A stretch of 10,262 bases of DNA from Spongiicolonus versatilis (GTDB lineage: Bacteria; Pseudomonadota; Gammaproteobacteria; Arenicellales; Spongiicolonaceae): assembly GCA_028286165.1 (NCBI GenBank), contig JAPYMU010000075.1:1-10262 (forward strand). The letters are read 5' to 3'. Positions 1 through 6,685 of this stretch are shown here, one piece after another (position 1 is the stretch's first letter; the number at the start of each line of letters is the position of its first letter). The notes beneath the pieces were generated by a model that saw only the letters and a program-made list of their open reading frames with translations, was not told where the DNA came from and ran no database searches. A program made the translations under genes and the position numbers.

Positions 1-25
1 GTGCTAAACTCCCCGCCCCCATGCA

Positions 26-30
26 CGGAG
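26..30 (+). promoter_or_regulatory. Ribosome binding site of dprA
   Basis: A CGGAG core lies seven bases before the ATG at 38, which is good Shine-Dalgarno spacing and supports that start. Bases 1-25 show no promoter or hairpin that I can support; the real promoter may lie upstream of the window. Confidence 0.6.
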
Positions 31-37
31 TCCCCCC

Positions 38-1180
38 ATGGATGAGCGCGCCGATTGGTTGCGGCTGATTAAACTTCCCGGCCTCGCCGTTGCGGCGAAG
101 CGCCGGTTGCTGGCGCGTTTCGGCTCGCCGGCGGCGGTGTTGGGCGCGTCCGGGGATGCGCTGGAAGGAGTGGCGGCGCGCCATGTTGCGGCGCTGGCGG
201 CCGGGCGGCAGGCAGAAGTGGACGCTGAACTCGCCTGGCTGGCCGGCGGTGAGGGGCGCGACCTGGTCACCCTTGCCGACCCCCGCTACCCGCCGCAGTT
301 GGCCGCCACCCCGGGCGCGCCGCTGGCGTTGTTCACCATCGGTGACGCCGCCCAACTCGCCGCCCGCCAGGTGGCCATCGTCGGCAGCCGCAACCCCACT
401 CCGGCCGGCGCCGCCACCGCCACCGCCCTCGCCGCCGCCCTGGCCAAAGCCGGCATCCATGTCACCAGCGGCCTGGCCGTTGGCATCGACGCCGCCGCCC
501 ACCACGGCGCCCTCGCCGGCGGCGGCGCCACCGTCGCCGTCACCGGCTGCGGCCCCGACCGCATCTACCCGCGCGCCAACATCGACCTGTTCCACGCCAT
601 CGCCGGCGGCGGCGGAGTCATCGCCTCCGAGTTCGTCCCCGGCACCCCGCCCATCGGCGCCAACTTTCCGCGCCGCAACGCCGTCATTGCCGGCCTCGCC
701 CTGGGCGTTCTGGTGGTGGAGGCGGCGGCGCGCAGCGGCAGTTTAATCACCGCCCGCCAGGCCGGCGACATGGGGCGCGAAGTTTTCGCGGTGCCCGGCC
801 CCATCCAGTCGCCGCTGACCAAAGGCGCGCACCGCCTGCTGCGCGATGGCGCCAAGTTGGTGGAGACGGTGGAGGATATTCTGGAAGAGTTGCCGGACGC
901 CGGGGCCGACACCGTCACTTTGGACGGCGCACTTAACAAGGCCGACTCGGCGCCCGCCGCTTCCGGGGTTGGCACCGCCGCGACAAAGTTTGAAAAAACC
1001 GTGCTGGATGCGATAGGCTTCACCCCCGCCGCCGCCGATGAGATTATCGGGCGCACCGGACTGGACGCGCAAACCGTCTCCGCCATTCTGATGGAGATGG
1101 AGTTGCGCGGCGTGGTCGCCATTTGCCCCGGCGGCAGTTATGTTCGAGTCCCGGCATCGGCGCAACAGGTCAACGCATGA
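38..1180 (+). CDS. dprA: DNA-processing protein DprA (Smf)
   Basis: DprA binds incoming single-stranded DNA in the cytoplasm and loads RecA on it during natural transformation; it is also widespread in species not known to be competent. At 380 aa the length is usual. Residues ~5-65 form the helical N-terminal (SAM/HhH-like) region, beginning WLRLIKLPGL. Residues ~80-285 are the Rossmann-fold domain, with VAIVGSRNPTP (112-122), TSGLAVGIDAAAH (143-155), FPRRNAVIAGL (210-220) and ARSGSLITAR (231-240), all family hallmarks. A variable Ala/Gly-rich linker (~286-316) leads to a C-terminal winged-helix-like domain (~317-372). The start is supported by the CGGAG upstream and by the N-terminus matching the family. 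The stop overlaps the smg start in ATGA, and dprA-smg-topoisomerase is a well-known proteobacterial order. Identity is near certain; a role in competence here is inference. Confidence 0.97.
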   Translation: MDERADWLRLIKLPGLAVAAKRRLLARFGSPAAVLGASGDALEGVAARHVAALAAGRQAEVDAELAWLAGGEGRDLVTLADPRYPPQLAATPGAPLALFTIGDAAQLAARQVAIVGSRNPTPAGAATATALAAALAKAGIHVTSGLAVGIDAAAHHGALAGGGATVAVTGCGPDRIYPRANIDLFHAIAGGGGVIASEFVPGTPPIGANFPRRNAVIAGLALGVLVVEAAARSGSLITARQAGDMGREVFAVPGPIQSPLTKGAHRLLRDGAKLVETVEDILEELPDAGADTVTLDGALNKADSAPAASGVGTAATKFEKTVLDAIGFTPAAADEIIGRTGLDAQTVSAILMEMELRGVVAICPGGSYVRVPASAQQVNA

Positions 1181-1716
1181 AACATCCGCCCAACGAAACC
1201 ATTTTTGACGTGCTGGAATATCTTTTTGACCGCTGCCTGCCCGCGGACGGTGCGGACGCGGCGGATGAGGCGGCGGTGGCGGTGCTGACCGGGGAGTTGG
1301 CCGCGGCCGGTTTCTCAGCGCACGGCATCGCCCGGGCTTTCGCCTGGCTGGAGCAGATGTGGGAAATGTGCGACGCGGTTTCGGCAGACGACAAAAACAA
1401 AACCGCCGCCGGGGGCGAGGGCGCCGCCGCCGCAGCCCGGCGCGCGCCCATCCGCCAGTACAGCGGCGCCGAAGCGGCGGCCATCGGCGCCGAGGGGCAA
1501 GGTTTGTTTTTGTCACTGGAGCGCGCCGGCATCATGGACAACCGCACGCGCGAGATTGTCATCGACCGCCTGATGGCGCTCGGCGAGGAGGACATGGCGC
1601 TGGAAGATATTAAATGGGTGGTGCTGCTGGTACTCGGCAACCACCCGCACAAGCGCGAGATGGTGGACCGCGCTGAACACATGATGCTGGCCGATGCCCC
1701 GGCGTTCCTCCACTGA
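1177..1716 (+). CDS. smg: Smg family protein (DUF494)
   Basis: This 179-aa protein belongs to the Smg/DUF494 family, found next to dprA in many beta- and gammaproteobacteria; its molecular function is not established. Family features are the N-terminal IFDVLEYLFDR (9-19), the AFAWLEQMWE segment (54-63), the IRQYSGAEAAAI block (92-103) and the C-terminal half with LFLSLERAGIMD (110-121), TREIVIDRLMAL (124-135) and LEDIKWVVLLVL (142-153), ending in the typical Leu-His. It looks soluble and helical. Residues ~70-90 are a low-complexity Ala/Gly linker longer than in E. coli Smg. I chose the ATG at 1177 because it overlaps the dprA stop (ATGA) and puts the conserved domain near the N-terminus; an in-frame start at 1123 would add 18 non-conserved residues. 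The end overlaps the topoisomerase start, so coupled translation is likely. Confidence 0.93.
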   Translation: MKHPPNETIFDVLEYLFDRCLPADGADAADEAAVAVLTGELAAAGFSAHGIARAFAWLEQMWEMCDAVSADDKNKTAAGGEGAAAAARRAPIRQYSGAEAAAIGAEGQGLFLSLERAGIMDNRTREIVIDRLMALGEEDMALEDIKWVVLLVLGNHPHKREMVDRAEHMMLADAPAFLH

Positions 1717-4273
1717 TTCCCCGGCGGCCGCCAACGGCGGCAAGCACCTGGTGATTGCCGAGAAGCCGTCGGTGGCGCGCGACATCTCGCGGGTGCTGGG
1801 CGGCTTTCGCGACTGCAAGGAATATTTTGAGAGCGACAAATTTGTGGTGTGCTCGGCGGTGGGCCACCTGCTGGAACTGGCCGCGCCGGAGGGGGCGGAA
1901 GTCAAGCGCGGCAAGTGGTCGCTGCACAATCTGCCGGTGATGCCGGACCATTTTGACCTGCGCCCCATCGCCAAAAACGAGAGCCGGCTGAAACTTCTCA
2001 AACGCCTGTACAAGCGCGACGACGTGCGCGGGGTGATTAACGCTTGCGACGCCGGGCGCGAGGGCGAGTTAATTTTCCACCACATCATGCGCCACTTCAA
2101 AGCCGCCAAACCGGTGCGGCGCTTGTGGCTGCAGTCCATGACGCCGCAGTCCATCCGCGCCGGTTTCGACCAGTTGCGCGAGGGCGGCGAGTTGCTGCCG
2201 CTGCAGCGCGCCGCCGTGTGCCGCTCGGAGTCGGACTGGCTGGTGGGCATCAACGCCACCCGCGCCATGACCGCGCTCAACTCGGTGGGCGGCGGTTTTT
2301 CCCTGACCACCGTCGGCCGGGTGCAGACGCCGACCCTGGCGATCCTGGTGGACCGCGAAAAGTTAATTAAAAATTTCACGCCGAAAAATTACTGGGAAGT
2401 GCGCGCCGCTTTCAGTGTCGCCGCCGGCGAATACGAAGGGCGCTGGGTGGACCCGCAGTTCACCAAAGGCGAAGGCGGCGAAGACGCCCGCGCCGAGCGC
2501 ATTTGGGACGGGCAAAAAGCCGCCGCCGTGGTCGCCCGCTGCAGCGGCAAGGAGGCGGCGGTGAGCGACACAAAAAAATTGCAGACCATGTCGCCGCCCA
2601 TGCTGTTTCATTTAACTTCGCTGCAGCGCGAGGCGAACAAGCGCTTTGGTTTTTCGGCGCGCGCCACGTTGGCCATCGCCCAGGCGCTGTATGAGCGGCA
2701 CAAAGTGCTGACCTACCCGCGCACCGACTCGCGCGCGCTGCCGGAAGATTACCCGCCGACGGTGAAAAAGATTTTGGCCGGCATTGCCGCCGGCGCCGCC
2801 GCACCGAAAAAAATCACCGCCGGCAAGGGTGAAGGTGAGGGTGAGGATGAAAGCCGGGGCAAAAGCGAGCCGCCGGAAGCGCCGCTGGCCGGGTTTGCGC
2901 AGGAGGCGCTGGATAAAAATTATGTGAACAGCGGCAACAAGCGGATTTTCAACAACCAGAAAATCTCCGACCACTTCGCCATCATTCCCACCGGCGAGGC
3001 GCCGAAGACTTTGCGCGAACAGGAGTGGCGCATTTACAATTTGGTGGCGCGTTCTTTTGTCGCCGCGTTTTTCCCCGGCGCAAAGTTTGAGGTGACCGAG
3101 CGGCGCAGCGTGGTGGACGCCGACACTTTTGAGACCAAAGGGCGCATTTTGGTCGAGCCGGGCTGGCTGCAAGTGGCCGGGCGCAAAGAGGGCGGCGAGA
3201 CTTTGCCGGCGGTGGCCGAGGGTGAGCGCGCCGCGGTGCGCGAGGTGGAGGCGGAGGCAAAAACCACCCGCCCGCCGCCGAGGTACAGCGAGGCGACGCT
3301 GCTGTCGGCGATGGAGGGCGCCGGCAAATTTGTGGAGGATGAAGAGTTGCGCGAGGCCATGTCCGGCCGCGGGCTCGGCACCCCGGCCACCCGCGCGGCG
3401 ATTATTGAGGATTTGATTCGCAACCGTTATGTGCTGCGCGACATGCGCGAGTTGGTGCCGACGCCGAAGGCGACGTCGCTGCTGCGCCTGCTGCACGCGC
3501 TTAAGATTGACGAGTTGACGGCGCCGGAGTTGACCGGCGAGTGGGAGAAAAAACTGAAGCAAATTGAAAGCGACAAATTCGCGCCGGAACAATTCATGGG
3601 CCACATCCGCGACATGACCGAGCGCATCGTGGACGCGGCCAGGAAATGCGATGTGGACAACATCGCCGGCGAGTACGCGGTGCTGGATGCGCCGTGCCCG
3701 AAGTGCGGCGGCACGGTGCGCGAGAACTACCGCAAGTTCGCCTGCGCCAACGCGGCATGCGGTTTTTCCCAGTGGAAGTCGGTGGCCGGCCGCGAGTTGG
3801 CGCCGCCGGAAATGTCGCAACTGCTGCGCAACAAAGAAATCGGCCCGCTGGACGGCTTCCGCAGCCGCCTGGGCCGCGAGTTCAGCGCCGGGCTGGTGCT
3901 GAAGGACGACTTCACCGTGGTGTTTGATTTCGCCGACGAGGCCGGCGGCGATGTGGACCTGTCCGAATGCGAAACCATCGGCCGCTGCCCCAAATGCAAC
4001 GCCTGGGTGCACGCAGCGCCGAGAAAATTCACCTGTGCCCGCGCCACCGGCGACCAGCCGCTGTGCGACTTCACCCTGGCCCGCCAAATCCTGCGCCGCG
4101 ACCTGGAAACCCACGAAGCCCGCCAGTTGCTCGCCAACCGCAAAACCGAACTGCTGCAAAACTTCACCTCCAAACGAACCAAACGCAAATTCGCCGCGCA
4201 CCTGACTCTGGACGACGCGGGCAAACTCGGGTTTGAGTTTGGGGAGAGGAAAGGGAAGCGGGCCGCCGCCTGA
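1694..4273 (+). CDS. topB: DNA topoisomerase III-type (type IA) topoisomerase
   Basis: Type IA topoisomerases cut one DNA strand through a 5'-phosphotyrosine, pass a strand and reseal it. The N-terminal TOPRIM domain has VIAEKPSVARDI (20-31, Glu23) and NACDAGREGELI (116-127); the acidic DxDxE motif reads D119-A-G121-R-E123, with Gly for the second Asp, a variant I recall from other TopB proteins. Further hallmarks are TTVGRVQTPTLA (205-216), the catalytic Tyr341 in VLTYPRTDS, SDHFAIIPT (425-433) and GLGTPATRAAII (560-571). The C-terminus carries two four-cysteine zinc ribbons (Cys668/671/684/689 and Cys765/768/781/791). EKPS rather than the VESPAKA of TopA, and TYPRTDS, mark it as TopB-like. 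A Gly/Glu/Lys-rich insert occupies ~365-400. The ATG at 1694 is the only reasonable start; it has no clear ribosome binding site and overlaps smg by 23 bases, suggesting coupled translation. It sits where E. coli has topA. Confidence 0.93.
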   Translation: MPRRSSTDSPAAANGGKHLVIAEKPSVARDISRVLGGFRDCKEYFESDKFVVCSAVGHLLELAAPEGAEVKRGKWSLHNLPVMPDHFDLRPIAKNESRLKLLKRLYKRDDVRGVINACDAGREGELIFHHIMRHFKAAKPVRRLWLQSMTPQSIRAGFDQLREGGELLPLQRAAVCRSESDWLVGINATRAMTALNSVGGGFSLTTVGRVQTPTLAILVDREKLIKNFTPKNYWEVRAAFSVAAGEYEGRWVDPQFTKGEGGEDARAERIWDGQKAAAVVARCSGKEAAVSDTKKLQTMSPPMLFHLTSLQREANKRFGFSARATLAIAQALYERHKVLTYPRTDSRALPEDYPPTVKKILAGIAAGAAAPKKITAGKGEGEGEDESRGKSEPPEAPLAGFAQEALDKNYVNSGNKRIFNNQKISDHFAIIPTGEAPKTLREQEWRIYNLVARSFVAAFFPGAKFEVTERRSVVDADTFETKGRILVEPGWLQVAGRKEGGETLPAVAEGERAAVREVEAEAKTTRPPPRYSEATLLSAMEGAGKFVEDEELREAMSGRGLGTPATRAAIIEDLIRNRYVLRDMRELVPTPKATSLLRLLHALKIDELTAPELTGEWEKKLKQIESDKFAPEQFMGHIRDMTERIVDAARKCDVDNIAGEYAVLDAPCPKCGGTVRENYRKFACANAACGFSQWKSVAGRELAPPEMSQLLRNKEIGPLDGFRSRLGREFSAGLVLKDDFTVVFDFADEAGGDVDLSECETIGRCPKCNAWVHAAPRKFTCARATGDQPLCDFTLARQILRRDLETHEARQLLANRKTELLQNFTSKRTKRKFAAHLTLDDAGKLGFEFGERKGKRAAA
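2828..2851 (+). repeat. GGTGAG-type hexamer repeat in topB
   Basis: Four imperfect copies of a GGTGAG-like unit (GGTGAA, GGTGAG, GGTGAG, GATGAA) encode GEGEGEDE at residues 379-386, inside a low-complexity insert of the topoisomerase. Related runs in the same Gly-Glu frame occur in cobW and cobN. Confidence 0.7.
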
Positions 4274-4283
4274 TGCCTGCTAT

Positions 4284-4312
4284 TTGACACCCCGCCGCAA
4301 AACCCGCAAACT
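4284..4312 (+). promoter_or_regulatory. Candidate sigma-70-type promoter for the cobalt/cobalamin cluster
   Basis: A perfect TTGACA -35 box (4284-4289) is followed after 17 bases by CAAACT (4307-4312), which matches the TATAAT consensus at three of six positions, including positions 2 and 6. It lies in the only real intergenic gap of the window, 30 bases before cbtB. This would let the cobalt genes be transcribed apart from the dprA cluster. The weak -10 box makes it a candidate only. Confidence 0.4.
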
Positions 4313-4329
4313 TGGGAAATCCGCAATCC

Positions 4330-4335
4330 AGAGGT
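4330..4335 (+). promoter_or_regulatory. Ribosome binding site of cbtB
   Basis: AGAGGT ends six bases before the ATG at 4342. It decides that start over an in-frame ATG at 4312, which lies upstream of this site and would add ten residues unlike the family. Confidence 0.6.
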
Positions 4336-4341
4336 AACTCC

Positions 4342-4527
4342 ATGCACGCCACCAACGCTGACGCCGCCATCCCCGCCGCTGCCGCCGCCAAACTCCGCCT
4401 GCCGCTTGCCGCCATCTGTGCCATCGCCCTCGGCGCGCTGCTGGTATTTGCCGCCGGGTTTGCCGGCGGTGCGGTGCACGACGCCGCCCACGACACCCGC
4501 CACTCCCACGCCCTGCCCTGCCACTGA
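4342..4527 (+). CDS. cbtB: Cobalt transporter subunit CbtB
   Basis: CbtB is a small one-helix membrane protein that is paired with CbtA, a predicted cobalt uptake system found in cobalamin gene clusters. This 61-aa protein has an Ala-rich N-terminus, one hydrophobic helix (~18-45) and a C-terminal tail packed with possible metal ligands: His46, His50, Asp51, His54, His56, Cys60 and His61, in the order HDAAHDTRHSH then PCH. This tail is the CbtB signature and probably handles the metal at the membrane surface (inference). The size is normal for the family. The ATG at 4342 follows an AGAGGT ribosome binding site. cbtA begins 18 bases after the stop. The call rests on the His-rich tail plus the adjacent cbtA. 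Confidence 0.87.
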   Translation: MHATNADAAIPAAAAAKLRLPLAAICAIALGALLVFAAGFAGGAVHDAAHDTRHSHALPCH

Positions 4528-4545
4528 GCGGCGGCAGCAGGCAGC

Positions 4546-5223
4546 ATGTGGCGGCGCATCTTTGCCACCGGGCTGGTCGCCGGCGCGGTTTGCGGCGGCG
4601 CGGTGTGCATCGTCCAGCACTTCACCACCACCCCGCTGCTGCTGCGCGCCGAGCAGTTTGAGCACGCCGCCGCCGGCACCGCCGCTGAAACGGTCACCGC
4701 CGCCGGCGCCCTCAGCGCTGCCGCCCTCCGGCGCACCATGTCCACCGCCGTCACCACCGTTCTGCTGGCCATGGGTTTTGCGCTGATTCTGAGCGGCGTC
4801 TTTGCGCTGCATCCCAAACTGCCGGCGGTGGACGCCGCGGCCGGGGTGCTGTGGGGCGCGGCCGGGTTCACGGTGTTCATGTTAGCGCCGGCGCTGGGCA
4901 TGCCGCCGGCGGTGCCGGGCGCCGCGGTTGCCGAACTGGGCGCGCGCCAGTGGTGGTGGCTGGCGACGGTCGCCGCCACCGCAGCCGGACTGTGGCTGCT
5001 GGTGTTCGGCGGGTTGAAAACGGTGCGCGTCGCGGCGGTGGCGCTTCTGGCGCTGCCGCACGTGGCGGGTGCACCGGCGCCGGCGGTGGTTGCACCCTCC
5101 GAACTGCCGGCCCAACTGGCGGCACAGTTTGCGGCGGCCACGTTGGCGGTGGGCGCGCTGTTCTGGGCGCTGCTCGGGGCGGTGACGGCGGCGCTGTACC
5201 GGCGCTGGGTGGTGGCGCGGTGA
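4546..5223 (+). CDS. cbtA: Cobalt transporter subunit CbtA
   Basis: CbtA is the multi-span inner-membrane partner of CbtB in predicted cobalt uptake. The 225-aa product starts MWRRIFATGLVAGAVCGG, the basic-then-hydrophobic N-terminus typical of CbtA. Hydrophobic segments fall at ~5-24, 68-87, 99-117, 136-156, 160-176 and 194-216, so about five to six spans. Family-like features are the QHFTTTPLLLRAEQFE stretch (24-39) after the first helix, the FMLAPALGMPPAVPG loop (111-125), and PHVAGAP (171-177) before a periplasmic-looking loop and the last helix. The ATG at 4546 lies 18 bases after cbtB, with no strong ribosome binding site. The TGA overlaps the GTG of the next gene, so the cluster is probably one operon. 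Substrate specificity for cobalt is inferred from family and neighbours. Confidence 0.9.
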   Translation: MWRRIFATGLVAGAVCGGAVCIVQHFTTTPLLLRAEQFEHAAAGTAAETVTAAGALSAAALRRTMSTAVTTVLLAMGFALILSGVFALHPKLPAVDAAAGVLWGAAGFTVFMLAPALGMPPAVPGAAVAELGARQWWWLATVAATAAGLWLLVFGGLKTVRVAAVALLALPHVAGAPAPAVVAPSELPAQLAAQFAAATLAVGALFWALLGAVTAALYRRWVVAR

Positions 5224-5606
5224 AGCCGGCGATCTACACCTGCATCACCTGCCGCTACTCGGCCGCCGAGCGCGAGGGCGGTGACGGCCGCACCGGCGGC
5301 GAGACGCTGAGCGCGCTGATCACCGAGGCGGCTTTGATGCTGCCGCGCCGCGATTCTTTTGCGCTGAAAACCACCAAGTGTTTCATGGGCTGCGAGCGCC
5401 ACTGCAACGTTCACCTGCGCGCGCCGGGCAAGTTCGGCTATGTCATCGGCGCGCTGCCGCCCACCGCCGAAAGCGCGGCCGCCGTGGTGGACTATTTTGC
5501 GCGCTACATGGCATCCGCCGACGGCCGGGTGCCCATGCGCGAGTGGCCGCAGGCGCTGCGCGGCCACTTTACGGCGCGGGTGCCGCCGTGGGAGGAGGCC
5601 GGGTGA
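5220..5606 (+). CDS. DUF1636 cysteine-rich predicted metal-binding protein
   Basis: This 128-aa protein matches the DUF1636 family, predicted metal-binding proteins often found next to cobW and cobN; no activity is established. It is soluble, with an N-terminal TCITCR motif (Cys8, Cys11) and a second cluster KCFMGCERHC (Cys54, Cys58, Cys62). The five cysteines could bind a metal or iron-sulfur cluster, and the layout resembles thioredoxin-like ferredoxins (inference). Conserved-looking blocks follow at KFGYVIGALPP (71-81) and VVDYFARYMA (89-98). The GTG at 5220 overlaps the cbtA stop as GTGA and puts TCITC at the N-terminus; an in-frame start at 4851 would add 123 residues read out of frame through cbtA. 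Its own stop overlaps the cobW start in the same way. Its position between a cobalt importer and a metallochaperone suggests cobalt handling. Confidence 0.87.
   Translation: MKPAIYTCITCRYSAAEREGGDGRTGGETLSALITEAALMLPRRDSFALKTTKCFMGCERHCNVHLRAPGKFGYVIGALPPTAESAAAVVDYFARYMASADGRVPMREWPQALRGHFTARVPPWEEAG
5591..5598 (+). promoter_or_regulatory. Ribosome binding site deciding the cobW GTG start
   Basis: GGAGGAGG lies inside the last codons of the DUF1636 gene. The GGAGG at 5591-5595 is seven bases before the GTG at 5603. It is the strongest Shine-Dalgarno sequence I see in the window and favours this GTG over in-frame upstream starts. CobW may therefore be made at a higher level than its coupled neighbours (inference). 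Confidence 0.6.
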
Positions 5607-6682
5607 CGGCGGCGGCAAAAACCTTGCGCAAAATTCCGGCCACCGTGGTGACCGGCTTTCTCGGCAGCGGCAAAACCACCCTGCTGCGCCACCTGCTGGA
5701 AAACGCCGGCGGCCTGCGCCTTGCGGTCATTGTCAATGAGTTCGGCGAGGCCGGCGTGGACGGCGAAATCCTGCGCGAGTGCGCGCTGCGCTGCGGCGGT
5801 GAGGGTGAGGGTGAAGGCCAAATTTACGAACTGGCCAACGGCTGTTTGTGCTGCACCGTGCAGGAGGAATTTTTTCCGGTGATGCGCGAGTTGGCGGCGC
5901 GGCGCGAGAGCGTGGACCACATTTTAATTGAGACTTCCGGCCTGGCGCTGCCGAAGCCGCTGGTGCAGGCGTTTAACTGGCCGGAGATTGCGGCGGCGTG
6001 CACGGTGGACGCGGTGATTGCGGTGGTGGACTCGCCGGCGGCGGCGGCCGGGCAGTTTGCCGCCAATCCCAAAGCGGTGCAGGCGCAGCGCGAGGCCGAC
6101 GAGAATCTGGACCACGAATCGCCGCTGCACGAATTGTTTGAGGACCAGTTGCAGGCCGCCGACCTGGTGGTGCTGAACAAAAGCGACGAGGTGGACGCCG
6201 CGCAACTGGAACAATTGCGGCGCCAACTGTCCGCTGAACTGCCGCCGCAGGTGAAGCTCATCACGGCGGTGCACGGCCGCGTCGCGCCGCATCTGCTGCT
6301 CGGCCTGGGCCTCGCCTCGGAGCAGAACATTGAAGCCCGGCCCAGCCACCACGACACGCTGCCGGAAGACCACGACCACGACGAGTTCGGCGCGGTGACG
6401 GTGGAGCTGGGCGCGGTGGAACTGGAGCCGCTGCTGGCCGGCGTGCGCGCGGTGTGCGCGGCGCACACGGTGTACCGGGTCAAGGGTTTTGCCGACCTGC
6501 CGGGCAAGGCGATGCGGCTGGTGGTGCACGGCGTCGGCGGCCGCCTGCGGCATTATTTTGACCGCCCCTGGGCGGCCGGCGAGCGGCGCACGCAACTGGT
6601 GTTCATCGGCGGCGCCGGCCTCAGCGAAGCCGAGGTGCGCCGGCGCCTGGCCGGTTTTGTGGTGGGCAGCCGCGCCGCCTGA
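5603..6682 (+). CDS. cobW: CobW GTPase, cobalt metallochaperone for cobalamin synthesis
   Basis: CobW is a G3E-family P-loop GTPase thought to deliver cobalt to the CobNST chelatase. The 359-aa product has the Walker A motif GFLGSGKTT (18-26), VNEFGEAGVD (44-53), the metal-binding CxCC motif in NGCLCCTV (79-86), the IETSGLALPKP switch region (109-119) and the NKSD guanine-specificity motif (192-195). A His/Asp-rich loop (His249, His250, His257, Asp258, His259, Asp260) precedes the C-terminal CobW_C domain (~262-352). Cobalt rather than zinc is inferred from the neighbours: cbtBA and DUF1636 upstream, cobN three bases downstream. The GTG at 5603 overlaps the previous stop and follows a strong ribosome binding site; an in-frame start at 5378 would add 75 residues read out of frame through DUF1636. 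A GEGEGEG repeat (66-72) lies just before the CxCC motif. Confidence 0.95.
   Translation: MTAAAKTLRKIPATVVTGFLGSGKTTLLRHLLENAGGLRLAVIVNEFGEAGVDGEILRECALRCGGEGEGEGQIYELANGCLCCTVQEEFFPVMRELAARRESVDHILIETSGLALPKPLVQAFNWPEIAAACTVDAVIAVVDSPAAAAGQFAANPKAVQAQREADENLDHESPLHELFEDQLQAADLVVLNKSDEVDAAQLEQLRRQLSAELPPQVKLITAVHGRVAPHLLLGLGLASEQNIEARPSHHDTLPEDHDHDEFGAVTVELGAVELEPLLAGVRAVCAAHTVYRVKGFADLPGKAMRLVVHGVGGRLRHYFDRPWAAGERRTQLVFIGGAGLSEAEVRRRLAGFVVGSRAA
5798..5818 (+). repeat. GGTGAG-type hexamer repeat in cobW
   Basis: GGTGAG, GGTGAG, GGTGAA and a final GGC encode GEGEGEG (66-72), just before the ELANGCLCC metal-binding motif. Other CobW proteins have a short variable loop here. Confidence 0.7.
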
Positions 6683-6685
6683 GCG

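Noticed and set aside
4274..4341. Rho-independent terminator after topB or a cobalamin riboswitch before cbtB
   Set aside because: No GC-rich hairpin followed by a T run is visible, and the gap is too short and lacks a B12-box-like sequence.
1123..5602. Upstream in-frame starts for smg (1123), cbtB (4312), DUF1636 (4851) and cobW (5378)
   Set aside because: Each adds residues unlike the family, mostly by reading out of frame through the preceding gene. The later starts overlap the upstream stops or follow ribosome binding sites.
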